From contig NC_091975.1 in the NCBI RefSeq assembly GCF_036711975.1, forward strand, positions 14,200,501 through 14,264,500: DNA of 64,000 nt, read 5' to 3'. Below are positions 40,401 through 49,156 of the stretch, piece by piece. Position 1 is the first letter of the stretch; the number at the start of each line of letters is the position of its first letter. The DNA is from Onthophagus taurus (Eukaryota > Arthropoda > Insecta > Coleoptera > Scarabaeidae). The position numbers were made by a program, and so were the translations under genes. The notes beneath the pieces are model-generated. The model saw only the letters and a program-made list of their open reading frames with translations. It did no database searches and was not told the DNA's origin.

Positions 40401-41254
40401 ATAAACAAATGAATAATATCGTGTATGGGAAAACGATGGAAAATGTTGAAAATAGAGTCGATATACGATTAGTGTCACATTGGGAGAATCGTTACAGGAG
40501 ACCCGGTGCAGAAGCTCTTATCGCAAAGCCGACTTTCAAGTCATCGAAAATTTTCTGCCATAATTTGGCAGCCATTGAAATGCAGAAGGTGGAGGTCAAA
40601 TATAACAAACCTCTGTATGTAGGGTTTAGCGTACTGGAATTGTCGAAAGCGGTCATTTATAACTTTTTTTATAATTTTTTAAAAGAGAAATATGGTGAAA
40701 ACGTATTATTGTTATATACAGATACGGATTCGTTAATTCTCGAAATATTTACTGAGAATGTATACCAGGATATCAAAGAAAATATAGAGATGTTCGATAC
40801 CTCTAATTACAAGTTAAACAACAGACATAATATTCCTCCAGGGCCGCCGATAGTTGGAAAAATGAAAGATGAGTACCCAAATACGATATTAACATCGTTT
40901 TATGGTACAGGAGCTAAAGCTTATTGTATTAACACTTTGGAAGGAGTTGTCAAGCGTGCCAAGGGTGTGAAAAAGTATGTTATCGATAAAAACTTAAGTG
41001 TTTCAGAATATAAACGGATTATCGAAGATGGAGGTTCTGTGCGAAAAAAGATGTATGTCTTTCGCTCCTCCTATCACACGATGTATACAGAACTAAAGAA
41101 TAAAGTGGCGCTCTCTGCACATGACGATAAACGTTACGTGATGGAGGATGGATGTCATACGTTAGCTTGGGGAAACTATCTTATTGAAGATCTACGCAGG
41201 GAAGATCTTTTGGACAACTTATTGGAGTTGTTAAACGTAAACATGTATGGCTAG
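37422..41254 (+). CDS. polB: protein-primed family B DNA polymerase of E, with one intron
   Basis: Exons 37422-37980 and 38040-41254, ~1257 residues. A C2HC finger (CDVC...HQRTAC, residues ~3-25) and a C2H2 finger (CEIC...HLRSNKH, ~46-68) are followed by a conserved region with a papain-like Cys (NKCFAWA, Cys ~234) and His (NHYCWI), then a further Cys/His cluster. Exo I is YADFEA (~424), the endonuclease-VII-like zinc motif is CHIC...DHDHLTGLYRGPAH...CN (~524), exo II NLSNYD and exo III YSDLYLTSD. Polymerase motif A is DATNLYG (~829), motif B MNNIVYGKT (~975) and motif C YTDTDS (~1078). All expected catalytic residues are seen. It replicates the linear element by protein priming in the nucleus. 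I start at ATG 37422, directly after the inverted repeat. Shorter than the A-lineage enzyme because the Pro-rich duplication is absent. Confidence 0.93.
37981..38039 (+). other. spliceosomal intron in polymerase gene, 59 nt
   Basis: Donor CAG/GTAAGAG, acceptor CTGCAG/G, TTAAT-like branch region. It contains in-frame stops, yet the flanking coding sequences join in phase 1 at exactly the place where the homologous intronless gene (8661-12803) is continuous (ERGSG then W). The M1 copy has the same intron at 27065-27123. Confidence 0.92.
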
Positions 41255-41406
41255 TTAAATTGCGATCAGTTAATTTGTAAAAAAAAAAAAATACTTGCTT
41301 GTATCACAAAACTTGTATATAAAGTAGAAAGTAGGTTGTTAAAAAGGTTACTTGAAATAAAATCAACGAAATTAAAAAAAAGTTTTTTATTTTCTTAGTG
41401 TAAAAA
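41255..41406. terminator. bidirectional polyadenylation region between polymerase and integrase
   Basis: The two genes converge with only ~150 bp between stops. AATAAA for the polymerase is at 41356-41361 on the plus strand. A minus-strand AATAAA (plus TTTATT at 41386-41391) serves the integrase unit, so the 3' ends are close or overlapping. An A-run of variable length lies at ~41279. The same layout occurs at 30339-30493 and 58865-59018. Confidence 0.75.
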
Positions 41407-42342
41407 TTATAATACATCCTTTTTTGCAATCCAAGAATTATGAGAGCTATCCATTCCCAACCATTTCACTCGGACTTTATTTCCTTTTCGACGAAGAACT
41501 TTTTCAATTAAAAATACATCCGGGTGTTTCACACGTTGTAATTCTTCGTCGTAAAATGCTCCAAGAATGGGTTCTCCTCTACCATCTTTAATAAGGTAAG
41601 TCCTGGGATTAGTATTTTGAACTGTCGCTATGGTGAAAATTTCATTGGACCAAGTTGGTTGGTAACCTTTAGCAAAAGCGTGTCTGTACTTGCTAATTCG
41701 CACGTGTTCCCCCACATTAAATTTATGGTGGTTGGGGTCGACAACTTTAATGGAATTGTATACAGTATTTAACAGAGCAGATTCATTTCGTCGATTAACA
41801 GCTGAAGGTTTCATGTGAATGGTGCGATGTATTGTGTTGTTGTAAGATTTTAGTAATTTGGGTAGTAAGTCTAACCAGCGATAATTTCCTTGCATACTAA
41901 ATTCTTTCCACATTTTATTTTTTAGGGTTCTATTAAACCGTTCGATAATCGAGCTTTTTAAAGTGGAATAGGTGCTGTAATGATTAATGTTAAGTTGTTC
42001 CATTAATTTTTGAAAATCGCTATTGTAAAACTCTTTCCCATTATCGGTTTGTAAGTTGCTCGGAGTAATATTCTTTTTACTATGCAAAATGTCCTTCATA
42101 GCTTGAGTAACCTCTTTCCCAGTTTTGGTTTTGAGTGGTAAGGCCCATGCGTATTTTGAAAAAGCGTTGATAACAGTCAGTATATACTTGTAACCTTTAT
42201 TGACCGACGCATATGGGATCATTTCAACCAAATCAGCTTGATAAAGATCCAATAGTCCGTGAAGCAGAACGCGGCGTCGCCGATAATGTCGTCTCGCAGG
42301 TGCATGTAGTTCGTTAACGAGATCTCGCTTAACACTAACCAT
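41407..42342 (-). CDS. Maverick integrase of E with chromodomain
   Basis: 311 residues, intact. N-terminal basic region (ARRHYRRRRVLLHGL), DDE core with YQADL (Asp ~35), QTDNGKEF (Asp) and SIIERFNRT (Glu, ~35 residues later), a C-terminal SH3-like stretch (FNVGEHVRISKYR), and a chromodomain (VFLIEKVLRRKGNKVRVKWL, then SWIAKKDVL). It catalyses insertion of the element; the 6-bp duplication around E fits its family. The start codon overlaps the stop of the preceding gene (TAATG), suggesting coupled translation from one mRNA. M1 and H copies each carry a different deletion, so E is the only intact version here in this lineage. Confidence 0.95.
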   Translation of the reverse strand: MVSVKRDLVNELHAPARRHYRRRRVLLHGLLDLYQADLVEMIPYASVNKGYKYILTVINAFSKYAWALPLKTKTGKEVTQAMKDILHSKKNITPSNLQTDNGKEFYNSDFQKLMEQLNINHYSTYSTLKSSIIERFNRTLKNKMWKEFSMQGNYRWLDLLPKLLKSYNNTIHRTIHMKPSAVNRRNESALLNTVYNSIKVVDPNHHKFNVGEHVRISKYRHAFAKGYQPTWSNEIFTIATVQNTNPRTYLIKDGRGEPILGAFYDEELQRVKHPDVFLIEKVLRRKGNKVRVKWLGMDSSHNSWIAKKDVL

Positions 42343-42749
42343 TACTCTACAACCCCTTCAATCAACAACTCTACAAGAAAAGGTAGTCCTCCTATCGGTG
42401 CATTATTTTTACACTTAATGGTATCTCCGCGTTTGAGTTGGACTCCCTGGAGCGACTTAATAACGATATCGTTAACAAGTAACTGAACATGAGCGGACTT
42501 TACAACATCTTTTATCATACCTTCGTAGAAAGAATTGATGTAATCCGTAATTCCACTTTTGTTTGTGATTTTATAAAGTTTTGTTTTTGGATCAACATCT
42601 CCATCACCACGTAAAGTTAAAATAAATGTTGATGAAGGTTGTAGAACTTCGGATCTTGCTATGTGGTTCTGTATAACATGGTGGTGAACATGCTTACCAA
42701 ATTTATCGATAGATGTAGAACCATGTTCACCAAAACGGTTTAAAGGCAT
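42342..42749 (-). CDS. fibre-position virion protein, 135 aa
   Basis: It starts MPLNRFGEHGSTSIDKFGK, the same signature as the coiled-coil protein in the same gene position of element A (6718-7287). It then differs: beta-rich sequence (STFILTLRGDGDVD, YKITNK, VQLKRGDTIKCKNN) with no heptads. A shared N-terminal anchor with lineage-specific distal domains is typical of virion fibres, so I infer an attachment or virion surface role. No signal peptide or membrane segment. All three copies in this lineage are intact. It lies 46 bp downstream of DUF8207 and overlaps integrase by TAATG. Confidence 0.6.
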   Translation of the reverse strand: MPLNRFGEHGSTSIDKFGKHVHHHVIQNHIARSEVLQPSSTFILTLRGDGDVDPKTKLYKITNKSGITDYINSFYEGMIKDVVKSAHVQLLVNDIVIKSLQGVQLKRGDTIKCKNNAPIGGLPFLVELLIEGVVE

Positions 42750-42795
42750 ATTGGCTTCTGAAGCGTCACAGAAACAGAAAAAAGTTTATATACCC

Positions 42796-43956
42796 TTAAC
42801 GAATGACTTGCGCTTCCCGTAATTCCTCTATGAGGGATATAATTTCGTTATGATGAGCAGTATGACCTGCTGCTTCGGAAGCAAGTAGTAAACGCAACCG
42901 ATCAACTAATTCGTTCACGTCGTCCCAGTATTCGTACTCTTTAATTGCAGCAGGTACTAACAACTTATTTAAGTGACCTGATCCAGTTTTAGGTTTTGGC
43001 CAATATCGAGCCCAGTACACATTTGGTCTTTGACCCAAGGAAATTGGTTTGATTATGTTCACAAACTTTTCATTTTCATCATCAGTTATGATACTTTTTG
43101 AAGCGTCATAATCTCTTTTATGTACATTCGAACGTTGTAAGATATCTTTGTAATTTCTCGCATCTGGTAAAGTAAATTTACCCGGTTTATTTTTGAATAA
43201 CAACTCGTATAACCCCGGTGTTCCTGTATACGTAAATTCACCCACCAAAATGTTTTTCCCGTCAAACGTTATTGGTTGATTTGCGATATACAATCCATCG
43301 GTAAGTGCACGAACACCGTAAGTTTGATCGAACTCGTTATTTACATCTACTGTTAAACCCGTAACATAGGTACGTGGTAAGGGGTCCAGCTGTCCTAAAG
43401 CTTCTCGAATAACTGTCTGTTCCATCATTCCCTCCATATTCTCTTTCATGCGCGCCAACTGCTCCCTAGCGTCCCGCTCGTAGACATCTAAAGATGTGTC
43501 TGACTCACGAACAGAAACCTCAGGTGTAGTATCTCGACCCTCGAACACCTCTTCGTCGCTGAGAAATTGCGGACTCCGTGCGAGTTCCGGTGAAACATCC
43601 ATGCTAGCTCCCGGTTTAATGGGTGTTGACGTAACTCTACGTTTAGGTTTCACTCTAGGAGTTTCCAGTTTAAGTCCTTTAGAAGGTTTCTGCAAGTCAG
43701 CCAGTAAGGCTGAGATATCTGGTGACTGCTCCTTTTTCGGGGTAAATAAATCACGTTTTATCCCGAATTTATTGTCGAGCGCTAATAAATTGACAGTTTG
43801 TAATTTTTTGGAAATATCTGTCAGAGGTTCTTTCAGTGGAGCGAGTTGAGCTTCGGCAATGGACTGCTTCTGTTTTATATCTCCTTTCAAAGTGCGTATT
43901 TTATGTTTAACATCTTCTCGCGCAGCTATTAACTGTTGTGCAACATTACGATTCAT
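42796..43956 (-). CDS. DUF8207-type Maverick protein, 386 aa
   Basis: Intact. Residues ~1-60 form a coiled coil (REDVKHKIRTLKGDIKQKQS). Residues ~75-175 are low-complexity, with basic (KPKRRV) and acidic Ser/Thr patches that look like phosphorylation sites. The C-terminal ~190 residues are the conserved domain: YVTGL, GVRALTDGLYIANQPITFDG, TPGLYELLF, YKDILQRSNVHKR, and YWDDVNELVDRLRLLLASE with a final helix. The function of this domain is not known. Its constant place between ATPase and fibre-like gene in all copies suggests a virion or packaging role, which is inference. Confidence 0.8.
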   Translation of the reverse strand: MNRNVAQQLIAAREDVKHKIRTLKGDIKQKQSIAEAQLAPLKEPLTDISKKLQTVNLLALDNKFGIKRDLFTPKKEQSPDISALLADLQKPSKGLKLETPRVKPKRRVTSTPIKPGASMDVSPELARSPQFLSDEEVFEGRDTTPEVSVRESDTSLDVYERDAREQLARMKENMEGMMEQTVIREALGQLDPLPRTYVTGLTVDVNNEFDQTYGVRALTDGLYIANQPITFDGKNILVGEFTYTGTPGLYELLFKNKPGKFTLPDARNYKDILQRSNVHKRDYDASKSIITDDENEKFVNIIKPISLGQRPNVYWARYWPKPKTGSGHLNKLLVPAAIKEYEYWDDVNELVDRLRLLLASEAAGHTAHHNEIISLIEELREAQVIR

Positions 43957-44019
43957 AGTTCAACGTGATAGTGTAATGATCGCACAGAGACTGAGCATGC
44001 AGTCGTAAAGTCAATGGTT

Positions 44020-44721
44020 TTACAGTATAATGTACTCATCGAAACCTTTCCGATAGCGTCCGTTATTTTTATCGCAATCTAAATCAATAACTAATATACC
44101 GTGCGGTGTATCCCAACAAGTTCGACAAATTCTGACAAAATCATCCCACGTAATGTCCCCTAGCAAATGATCGTTGTAAATATGTTTCAAGTTAGTGAGA
44201 TCTTGTTTAAATAAAACTAAAAGGTTGCAATTGTCACGTAAAAGCTGCTTGGAAATGGCGCTATAACTTTGAGCGAGTAAAAAAGTATCAACGTTTCTAT
44301 GACGACCGTATGAAAAATATTCCTTGATAATCTGTTGCTCTGTAGGAGCAATATCATCAAAAATAATAATTGAATATTCTTTCACCTTTGACGGTGGTAG
44401 AAATCGTCCGACATCTGAGTATTCATAATAGCCGCAAGAGCGGATAGGTTTAAGTAATTGTCGTAGAAATTCGTATTTGATTTGGTAGAGTGAATTAGAG
44501 CACAAATATACATTCAAAAAGCGCAACCCGTTGAGAGCTGTCAATAAAGTTAACATTACGTTTGTTTTTCCGGCACCCGAAGAACCAATTATCAAACCAC
44601 GTTTACATTCCCCACCAAATAATTCGCTATGTCGTTTAAATTTATTTGCAGCGAAGTCGTTATGAAGATTACAGATTGGTAGTGTTAAAGGTTGGCTAAC
44701 AAACTTAACGTCTTCAACCAT
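44020..44721 (-). CDS. packaging ATPase (FtsK/HerA, A32-like) of E
   Basis: 233 residues from ATG. Walker A is GSSGAGKT (~47-54), Walker B is SIIIFDDIAP (~118-127), followed by a sensor region (FLLAQSYSAISKQLLRDN). This matches the size and motif layout of Maverick/virophage genome-packaging ATPases. It would drive DNA into procapsids built from the capsid genes at 49-51 kb. First gene of the leftward replication/packaging unit; its promoter lies in 44722-44800, and E-like elements can insert ~90 bp upstream of it, as happened in H. Confidence 0.93.
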   Translation of the reverse strand: MVEDVKFVSQPLTLPICNLHNDFAANKFKRHSELFGGECKRGLIIGSSGAGKTNVMLTLLTALNGLRFLNVYLCSNSLYQIKYEFLRQLLKPIRSCGYYEYSDVGRFLPPSKVKEYSIIIFDDIAPTEQQIIKEYFSYGRHRNVDTFLLAQSYSAISKQLLRDNCNLLVLFKQDLTNLKHIYNDHLLGDITWDDFVRICRTCWDTPHGILVIDLDCDKNNGRYRKGFDEYIIL

Positions 44722-45364
44722 GCTGACGGGTGATACTTGAACGGGAGATTAACAAGAAATGAAGTCGTAGTAGAAAACAATGTTTATTTTATCATAAAAT
44801 GTAGCATACAAAAAATTTCAGCAGATTATTTATTATCATTGTTTCAAAATAATGGTTTACAACACTTTAACTATATAAACTGTTAACATTGAGTTTGAAA
44901 GTTATTTAAAGCGTGCGTAATATTACACAATATTTATTTTACAATAAGACGTGGTATACATAAATTTACAAAATTATTTATTATCATGATTTCAAAAGTA
45001 TCTGTATGGTTGATGTAGTAGAACCACCAGTGGGTTATTCACATACAGATGTTATGTGATTAAACAAAATAAAGCAGTGTAAGTCACAGTACAATTTACA
45101 CTACTTAGTATTAAATTAACAATAAGTAGATACGGTAAATATTCAAATAAGTAATTAATAATACATATTAACAAAAGCATGGGAGCGGTAACAATAAGTA
45201 GATACGGTAAATATTCAAATAAATAATTAATAATACATATAAACAAAAGCATGGGAGCGGAAAAGGTGAAAAGGAAGCGAACTTGTTGTCATATCATCAA
45301 TTCGAACGATTTTCAGTATCATACAAGGATGGTGTACAAATTTGAAAAAACCACCTACAACATA
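44722..45364. other. spacer: ATPase promoter, duplicated poly(A) region, 72-bp tandem repeat
   Basis: Two diverged copies of a ~78-bp segment lie at ~44777-44856 and ~44927-45003 (ACAATGTTTATTTTA and ACAATATTTATTTTA starts), each with minus-strand AATAAA. They are likely twin polyadenylation regions for the Cys-rich/Pro-rich unit. A 72-bp tandem duplication (AAGTAGATACGGTAAATATT) is at ~45119-45262. No gene is supported. Confidence 0.6.
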
Positions 45365-45925
45365 TTAGTTGCTGAGACATCCCTCCGACAATTCCTCAGT
45401 ACTTTGATCCTCCTCAAGTTGTGGTTTAAAACAGACTCGAAACAAAGACACACGACAACACATCGCACACCAATATTTTTTATTTAAAATAATAGTCTGC
45501 AATCGTTCAGAAGATGCATACTTTATTTTCGAGCGCAATTTCACACGACAATCCAGTTGTAAAACGTTCGTTATACTAATATGGTGTAGGCGGCGTCGAC
45601 AACGATAGCAAAGGTTGCCCAAATGTGATTCATAAAAAACATACCTTGCTTGATACTGAAGACCCACTCCGAAAGTTGAACTCCAATCAACCGGAGAACC
45701 GTGGAACAACTTATGTACGGTGCCTTGCGACATTTTCTTTCCAAAGCGTTCCACGGTGGGGAAGCAAACCTCCCCAAGATTGATTCGATCGCCCTTTCGG
45801 GATATTCGACGCCAGAAGCATATGTCCCAGCTGTACATTACGTTTAGTAGTAGAGTCTTTGGTAAAACATCTACTAACCGCAACGTACGGTCTTTACGGG
45901 AAATCGTCGAATTAACGCTCTCCAT
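45365..45925 (-). CDS. Cys-rich accessory protein, ~186 aa
   Basis: No recognised family. The first ATG is at 45925. The frame is open 12 codons further up, where a poly-T tract and TCTCTTGCAG look like a splice acceptor, so the N-terminus may come from a spliced leader. N-terminal pattern L-x-x-L-x-x-x-x-V-x-x-x-I ... LPKTLLLNVMYSW resembles F-box/SOCS-box-type helices. The C-terminal half has CYRC and CAMC pairs ~50 residues apart, which could bind zinc. A ubiquitin-ligase adaptor role is a speculative reading. It is conserved between M1 and E with almost no change. It lies just downstream of the Pro-rich gene on the same strand. Confidence 0.5.
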   Translation of the reverse strand: MESVNSTISRKDRTLRLVDVLPKTLLLNVMYSWDICFWRRISRKGDRINLGEVCFPTVERFGKKMSQGTVHKLFHGSPVDWSSTFGVGLQYQARYVFYESHLGNLCYRCRRRLHHISITNVLQLDCRVKLRSKIKYASSERLQTIILNKKYWCAMCCRVSLFRVCFKPQLEEDQSTEELSEGCLSN

Positions 45926-45994
45926 AGCCAACTCCTGCAACGTTAACACTGCAAGAGACAAAAAAACTGAACGAGCTTCAAAAAAAAAACGCTA

Positions 45995-47152
45995 TTAACC
46001 GTTGTCAGGCAGCAGCCTGAGAAGGGACTTATACAGGTTAATTTTGGTGTTGTACATGTTAAGGATGTTTGAAGAAGCAGCAAAGCAGACGGTGGGATTC
46101 TGGTTTACTGCATTCAACGCGTTCACGAAGTGGCGCTTATGATGTTCCAAAGTCGTCACTTTGGTTTGCAATTGAGGTTTCAAGCCCAAGATGAAAAAAT
46201 CCTCTTGGGACAAAAGACTGCTTGCCAAGTTGGTTGTTGAATGCAGAAACGCATCAACCCATGGGTCGGGATGTGCGGTATTTACAGCTGGAAGATTTTG
46301 CCTCTGCGGGATAGTAGGGATAGGTAAAGGTGGTGGGAACACCACATTTTGTGGTGGGATAGTTGTGATAGTTGGCGGGCTGTCACGGATGTCGATGGTC
46401 ACCTCTGGTGGAGATGTAACCACCGTTGCAGGTCTGGTTACTGTAGCGAGTGTAGGTACTCTTCGTGTGTTACGGGGAGGTTTGGCTAATGCGTTGCGCA
46501 GCAATCTACAGGAGTCTTGTGAAGCAGGAGAAGGGTTTGGGCGGGTAGTTTGTTTCACGCAACCCCTTGACAACAAGTTGACGCGTTTTTTTATACGGCG
46601 GGATGTGTACCGTATGGGTCCACTCGAGAAGACAGGCGAAACACATATCCTATCGGAGGGTTGGGATACGTCTTCCGTCGCTGGTACAGACGGTGCCGCA
46701 AGCACCTGGTTTTCAGCAGGTGCTTGACTTGTGACATCCGTATGTACAATATCTGGAAGTGGTTGTACCACGTCGGCCTGATTGGTAGCAGGTTCAGGTG
46801 GCACAACAACTTCCTGATATGTTCCTTCTTCTCGTATCTCCATACTGATGCGAGTTAAGCCGTAGGACGACAAGGTTGGACTGGTGGTAACAATCGCACC
46901 ATTGTCGTTCCCTGGCTGTGACCGGAGCTCATTCATTATTTGCTCGTACAGTGGTGGGTCTGTAGTGAAATCCTGCATGGTACGACTCAAACCGTCAAAG
47001 TTGCCGCTGCAATATAATGGTAACGACGGTAGGCTTGACTCAACAACATTCGTACTGTCGTTATTGCGTGGCAGCACGGCAACCAGTGGGTCGGTCATAC
47101 CATCGGTATTATCGCTTGCACGAGCGTGGCTGTTACCAATTAAGTGAAGCAT
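45995..47152 (-). CDS. Pro-rich protein with PPxY motif, 385 aa
   Basis: Intact here, frameshifted in M1. Residues ~1-270 are low-complexity and rich in Pro, Thr, Ser and Val, with PPLY at ~66-69 (a PPxY motif, used by viral proteins to recruit Nedd4-type ubiquitin ligases) and a basic patch (RYTSRRIKKR, ~180). The C-terminal ~110 residues look folded and helical (WVDAFLHSTTNLASSLL, LEHHKRHFVNALNAVN, INLYKSLLRLL). No homologue is recognised. It could be a virion tegument-like or trafficking protein. It is the first coding frame after the tandem exon-intron leader. Confidence 0.6.
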   Translation of the reverse strand: MLHLIGNSHARASDNTDGMTDPLVAVLPRNNDSTNVVESSLPSLPLYCSGNFDGLSRTMQDFTTDPPLYEQIMNELRSQPGNDNGAIVTTSPTLSSYGLTRISMEIREEGTYQEVVVPPEPATNQADVVQPLPDIVHTDVTSQAPAENQVLAAPSVPATEDVSQPSDRICVSPVFSSGPIRYTSRRIKKRVNLLSRGCVKQTTRPNPSPASQDSCRLLRNALAKPPRNTRRVPTLATVTRPATVVTSPPEVTIDIRDSPPTITTIPPQNVVFPPPLPIPTIPQRQNLPAVNTAHPDPWVDAFLHSTTNLASSLLSQEDFFILGLKPQLQTKVTTLEHHKRHFVNALNAVNQNPTVCFAASSNILNMYNTKINLYKSLLRLLPDNG

Positions 47153-47640
47153 AATGGGAAAGACTTCAAGGAATCAAAAGGGTTACAAAAAATTTGGATT
47201 ATTTTATTAAAATTATACGTTCGCTCACGTCTGACAAGTTTGCAATCCGCTGAAGAACCACTTTTCTCAGCGTATAACAATTAATGTCTGAAATCATCAC
47301 AAACATACATGAAGAAAACCGATAAAAATTGTATTGATGTAACTTACTTTTCAAATGGTTTTCTATCACGTCTGACAGGTTTGCAATGCGCTGAAGAACC
47401 ACTTTTCTCAGCGTATAACAATTAATACCTGAAATCATCACAAACATACATGAAGAAAACCGATAAAAATTGTATTGATGTAACTTACTTTTCAAATGGT
47501 TTTCTAGCAGAAGGCGATTTCTTCGTGGTCGGAAAAACACAGTTTTTAACAAAATCTGTTATTATTGTAAACACACTTTTTAAGGAATTATCGTCTTTTG
47601 TACACTACTATATCACTCAGCGACTGCTGTACACGGAGTG
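47153..47640 (-). promoter_or_regulatory. leader with two tandem exon-intron modules
   Basis: Two ~141-bp direct repeats on the minus strand each contain a donor-like GAAAA/GTAAGT, a pyrimidine-rich tract and an acceptor-like GATTTCAG. This gives candidate introns of 60 nt at 47429-47488 and 47288-47347. The exon part between them (GCGCTGAAGAACCACTTTTC on the plus strand) is also duplicated. They precede the Pro-rich gene start at 47152. The 117-codon frame across them is a by-product of the repeat and of intron length divisible by three. A T-rich promoter region lies at ~47560-47640. Confidence 0.6.
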
Positions 47641-47689
47641 AGGAGTAACCCACTTTCCACTACCTTTAAGTACGGGTTAGTGAACAGGT

Positions 47690-47834
47690 ATTTGTCCGGT
47701 CAACTGTCTGGGAATGCGAGGTCGTTTAGGTCTTCTCCTTGTTATCGCCTGTGGCACAAGGGGAGGTCATACTGTCTGAGAATGCGAGGTCGTTCGGACC
47801 TTATCTTCGCCCGTGACTCAAGGGGGGTTACAAT
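47690..47834. repeat. two-unit ~75-bp tandem repeat
   Basis: Units start CTGTCTGGGAATGCGAGGT and CTGTCTGAGAATGCGAGGT. M1 has three units. The array ends at GGGTTACAATC, immediately before the GC palindrome. Function unknown. Confidence 0.8.
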
Positions 47835-48017
47835 CCCCCCTCCCCCCTCCCCCTCCCCTCCCCCTCCCCTGCCCCACCCCTGCCCCACCCCCCCGCGCGG
47901 GCGGTCGCGCGAAGCGCGGTACGGAGCGGAGCGAAGCGGAGCGTAGTTGAGCCCGCGCGGGGGGGTGGGGCAGGGGAGGGGGAGGGGAGGGGGAGGGGGG
48001 AGGGGGAGGGGGGAGGG
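47835..48017. repeat. GC-rich perfect-type palindrome, ~65-bp stem
   Basis: The left arm is a C-tract with single T/A interruptions (47835-47901) ending CCCCCCCGCGCGGGC. The right arm (47953-48017) is its inverse (GCCCGCGCGGGGGGGTGGGG onward). The ~50-bp GC-rich loop holds GCGGAGCGGAGCGAAGCGGA. The G-strand could also form quadruplexes. It lies between the Pro-rich/Cys-rich unit and the virion block. No coding capacity. It differs sharply in composition from the AT-rich remainder of E. Confidence 0.95.
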
Positions 48018-48079
48018 CGAAGGGGAGGTGAAGAGGTTTCTTTAAATAAAACTCATCAATATGGATAAAAAAATAACAT

Positions 48080-48415
48080 TTATTTCTTTTCTAACGTACA
48101 TTTAATACAATGCATTTTAGGTGGTGGTGGTCCATCGAAATGAGTTTCCGCACAATCATTATTATAATGTTCAAGACACGGTAACTTCATTTGTAACATT
48201 TTCGATTGCTGGTAGGCGAACGGTAGTTGGGTCCAAATTCTTCGTAATTCCATAGATGGTACTTTATCGAAATAATACTGTGTTGGTAAATATTTTAAAT
48301 CACGAGCTGGAATGTTCGCAAATGAGGCATCTTGTTCATATTTTTTCATTACGCTGTACACTTTCTTGGCAGATGTAAGTGGCCAACACCCAAACACAGT
48401 GAACACTTGTTCCAT
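48080..48415 (-). CDS. uncharacterised 111-aa protein with C-terminal Cys/His cluster
   Basis: A complete frame from ATG. The N-terminal half has FGCWPLTSAKKVYSVMKKYE and LPTQYYFDKVP. The C-terminus has CLEHYNNDC, ETHFDGPPPP and HCIKC, a Cys/His arrangement that could coordinate zinc. No family recognised. It is the last gene of the leftward virion block, ~50 bp from the exonuclease-like gene, with a minus-strand polyadenylation signal at ~48077. Probably a real accessory gene because the frame is clean and the Cys/His spacing is non-random. Confidence 0.5.
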   Translation of the reverse strand: MEQVFTVFGCWPLTSAKKVYSVMKKYEQDASFANIPARDLKYLPTQYYFDKVPSMELRRIWTQLPFAYQQSKMLQMKLPCLEHYNNDCAETHFDGPPPPKMHCIKCTLEKK

Positions 48416-48465
48416 CGCAACCAGCTCTTAACTATCCCCCATTACGACTTGTCTCTGCTTTATAG

Positions 48466-48981
48466 TCACCGACTGTCTTTCGCATCCTTGTTTTGCACCC
48501 CCTCTTCGACAACTTCTTGTAAGTGGCGTACATTGGAAAGAGCGCACATACTTCTTCGTCGCGAGTGAAAAGCACAGCTCGGTATACCCATCTCAAGTTT
48601 ATAGATACTACCTTCCAACGCAAATATCGGCGCGGAAATAATATGTCTTAAAAATTTAATTTTTTCAGGTCCTTTAACATACACTTTCTTGACATTCCGA
48701 CACAGATATTTGACTATGGCGTCGAATTCCATTGGATGGATAAAACCAACTTTCCAGTCGATGCAATGATGATGTGTCATTAACCAGTTTGCAGTATTCC
48801 TATATTTAGATGGTAATGAAGCTATACTGCTACTCGGTTGAAAAACGTGGTGGGTTATGCATTTGTTACTATCACATGATGCTAATTCTTTAGGTACGAA
48901 CTGATCTTCGTTGACCATGAAACCTTGTATATCGAGAATTATGTATTGAGTTTTATTTGAATACATCTTGCTTCCGTACAT
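48466..48981 (-). CDS. exonuclease-like fold accessory protein (DIQGF family), copy in virion block
   Basis: 171 residues from the first ATG at 48981 (a second ATG is at 48966). Shared family blocks: IILDIQGF, PKELA, HHVFQP, a W-x-x-x-HHH central region, VYVKGPEK-x-KFL, and a C-terminal CAFH-x6-CALSNV. The D-I-Q motif and late His recall DEDDh exonuclease motifs I and III with the second acid replaced, so activity is doubtful. The Cys/His C-terminal block is the best-conserved part and could bind metal. E carries two members of the family (also 54506-54988), each near one end of the virion block. Confidence 0.55.
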   Translation of the reverse strand: MYGSKMYSNKTQYIILDIQGFMVNEDQFVPKELASCDSNKCITHHVFQPSSSIASLPSKYRNTANWLMTHHHCIDWKVGFIHPMEFDAIVKYLCRNVKKVYVKGPEKIKFLRHIISAPIFALEGSIYKLEMGIPSCAFHSRRRSMCALSNVRHLQEVVEEGVQNKDAKDSR

Positions 48982-49156
48982 CAACACGATTATCCATACT
49001 ATGCAGCCGTAGAAATCTGTCGCACAACTTATACTCTACGACTTTTTTTTGTTTACGCTGAATATAGAAGTCTCACATTTCGGATGATGAGCTACGGGTG
49101 CGATGCGGCTCAGGATCCGATCCAACTACACACTACCAACCCTTCTTTCCCCATAC

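Noticed and set aside
47199-47552. 117-codon minus-strand frame with an internal 47-residue repeat
   Set aside because: It spans the tandem exon-intron modules. The candidate introns are 60 nt (divisible by three) and happen to lack stops, so the frame is best explained by the repeat, not by a protein.
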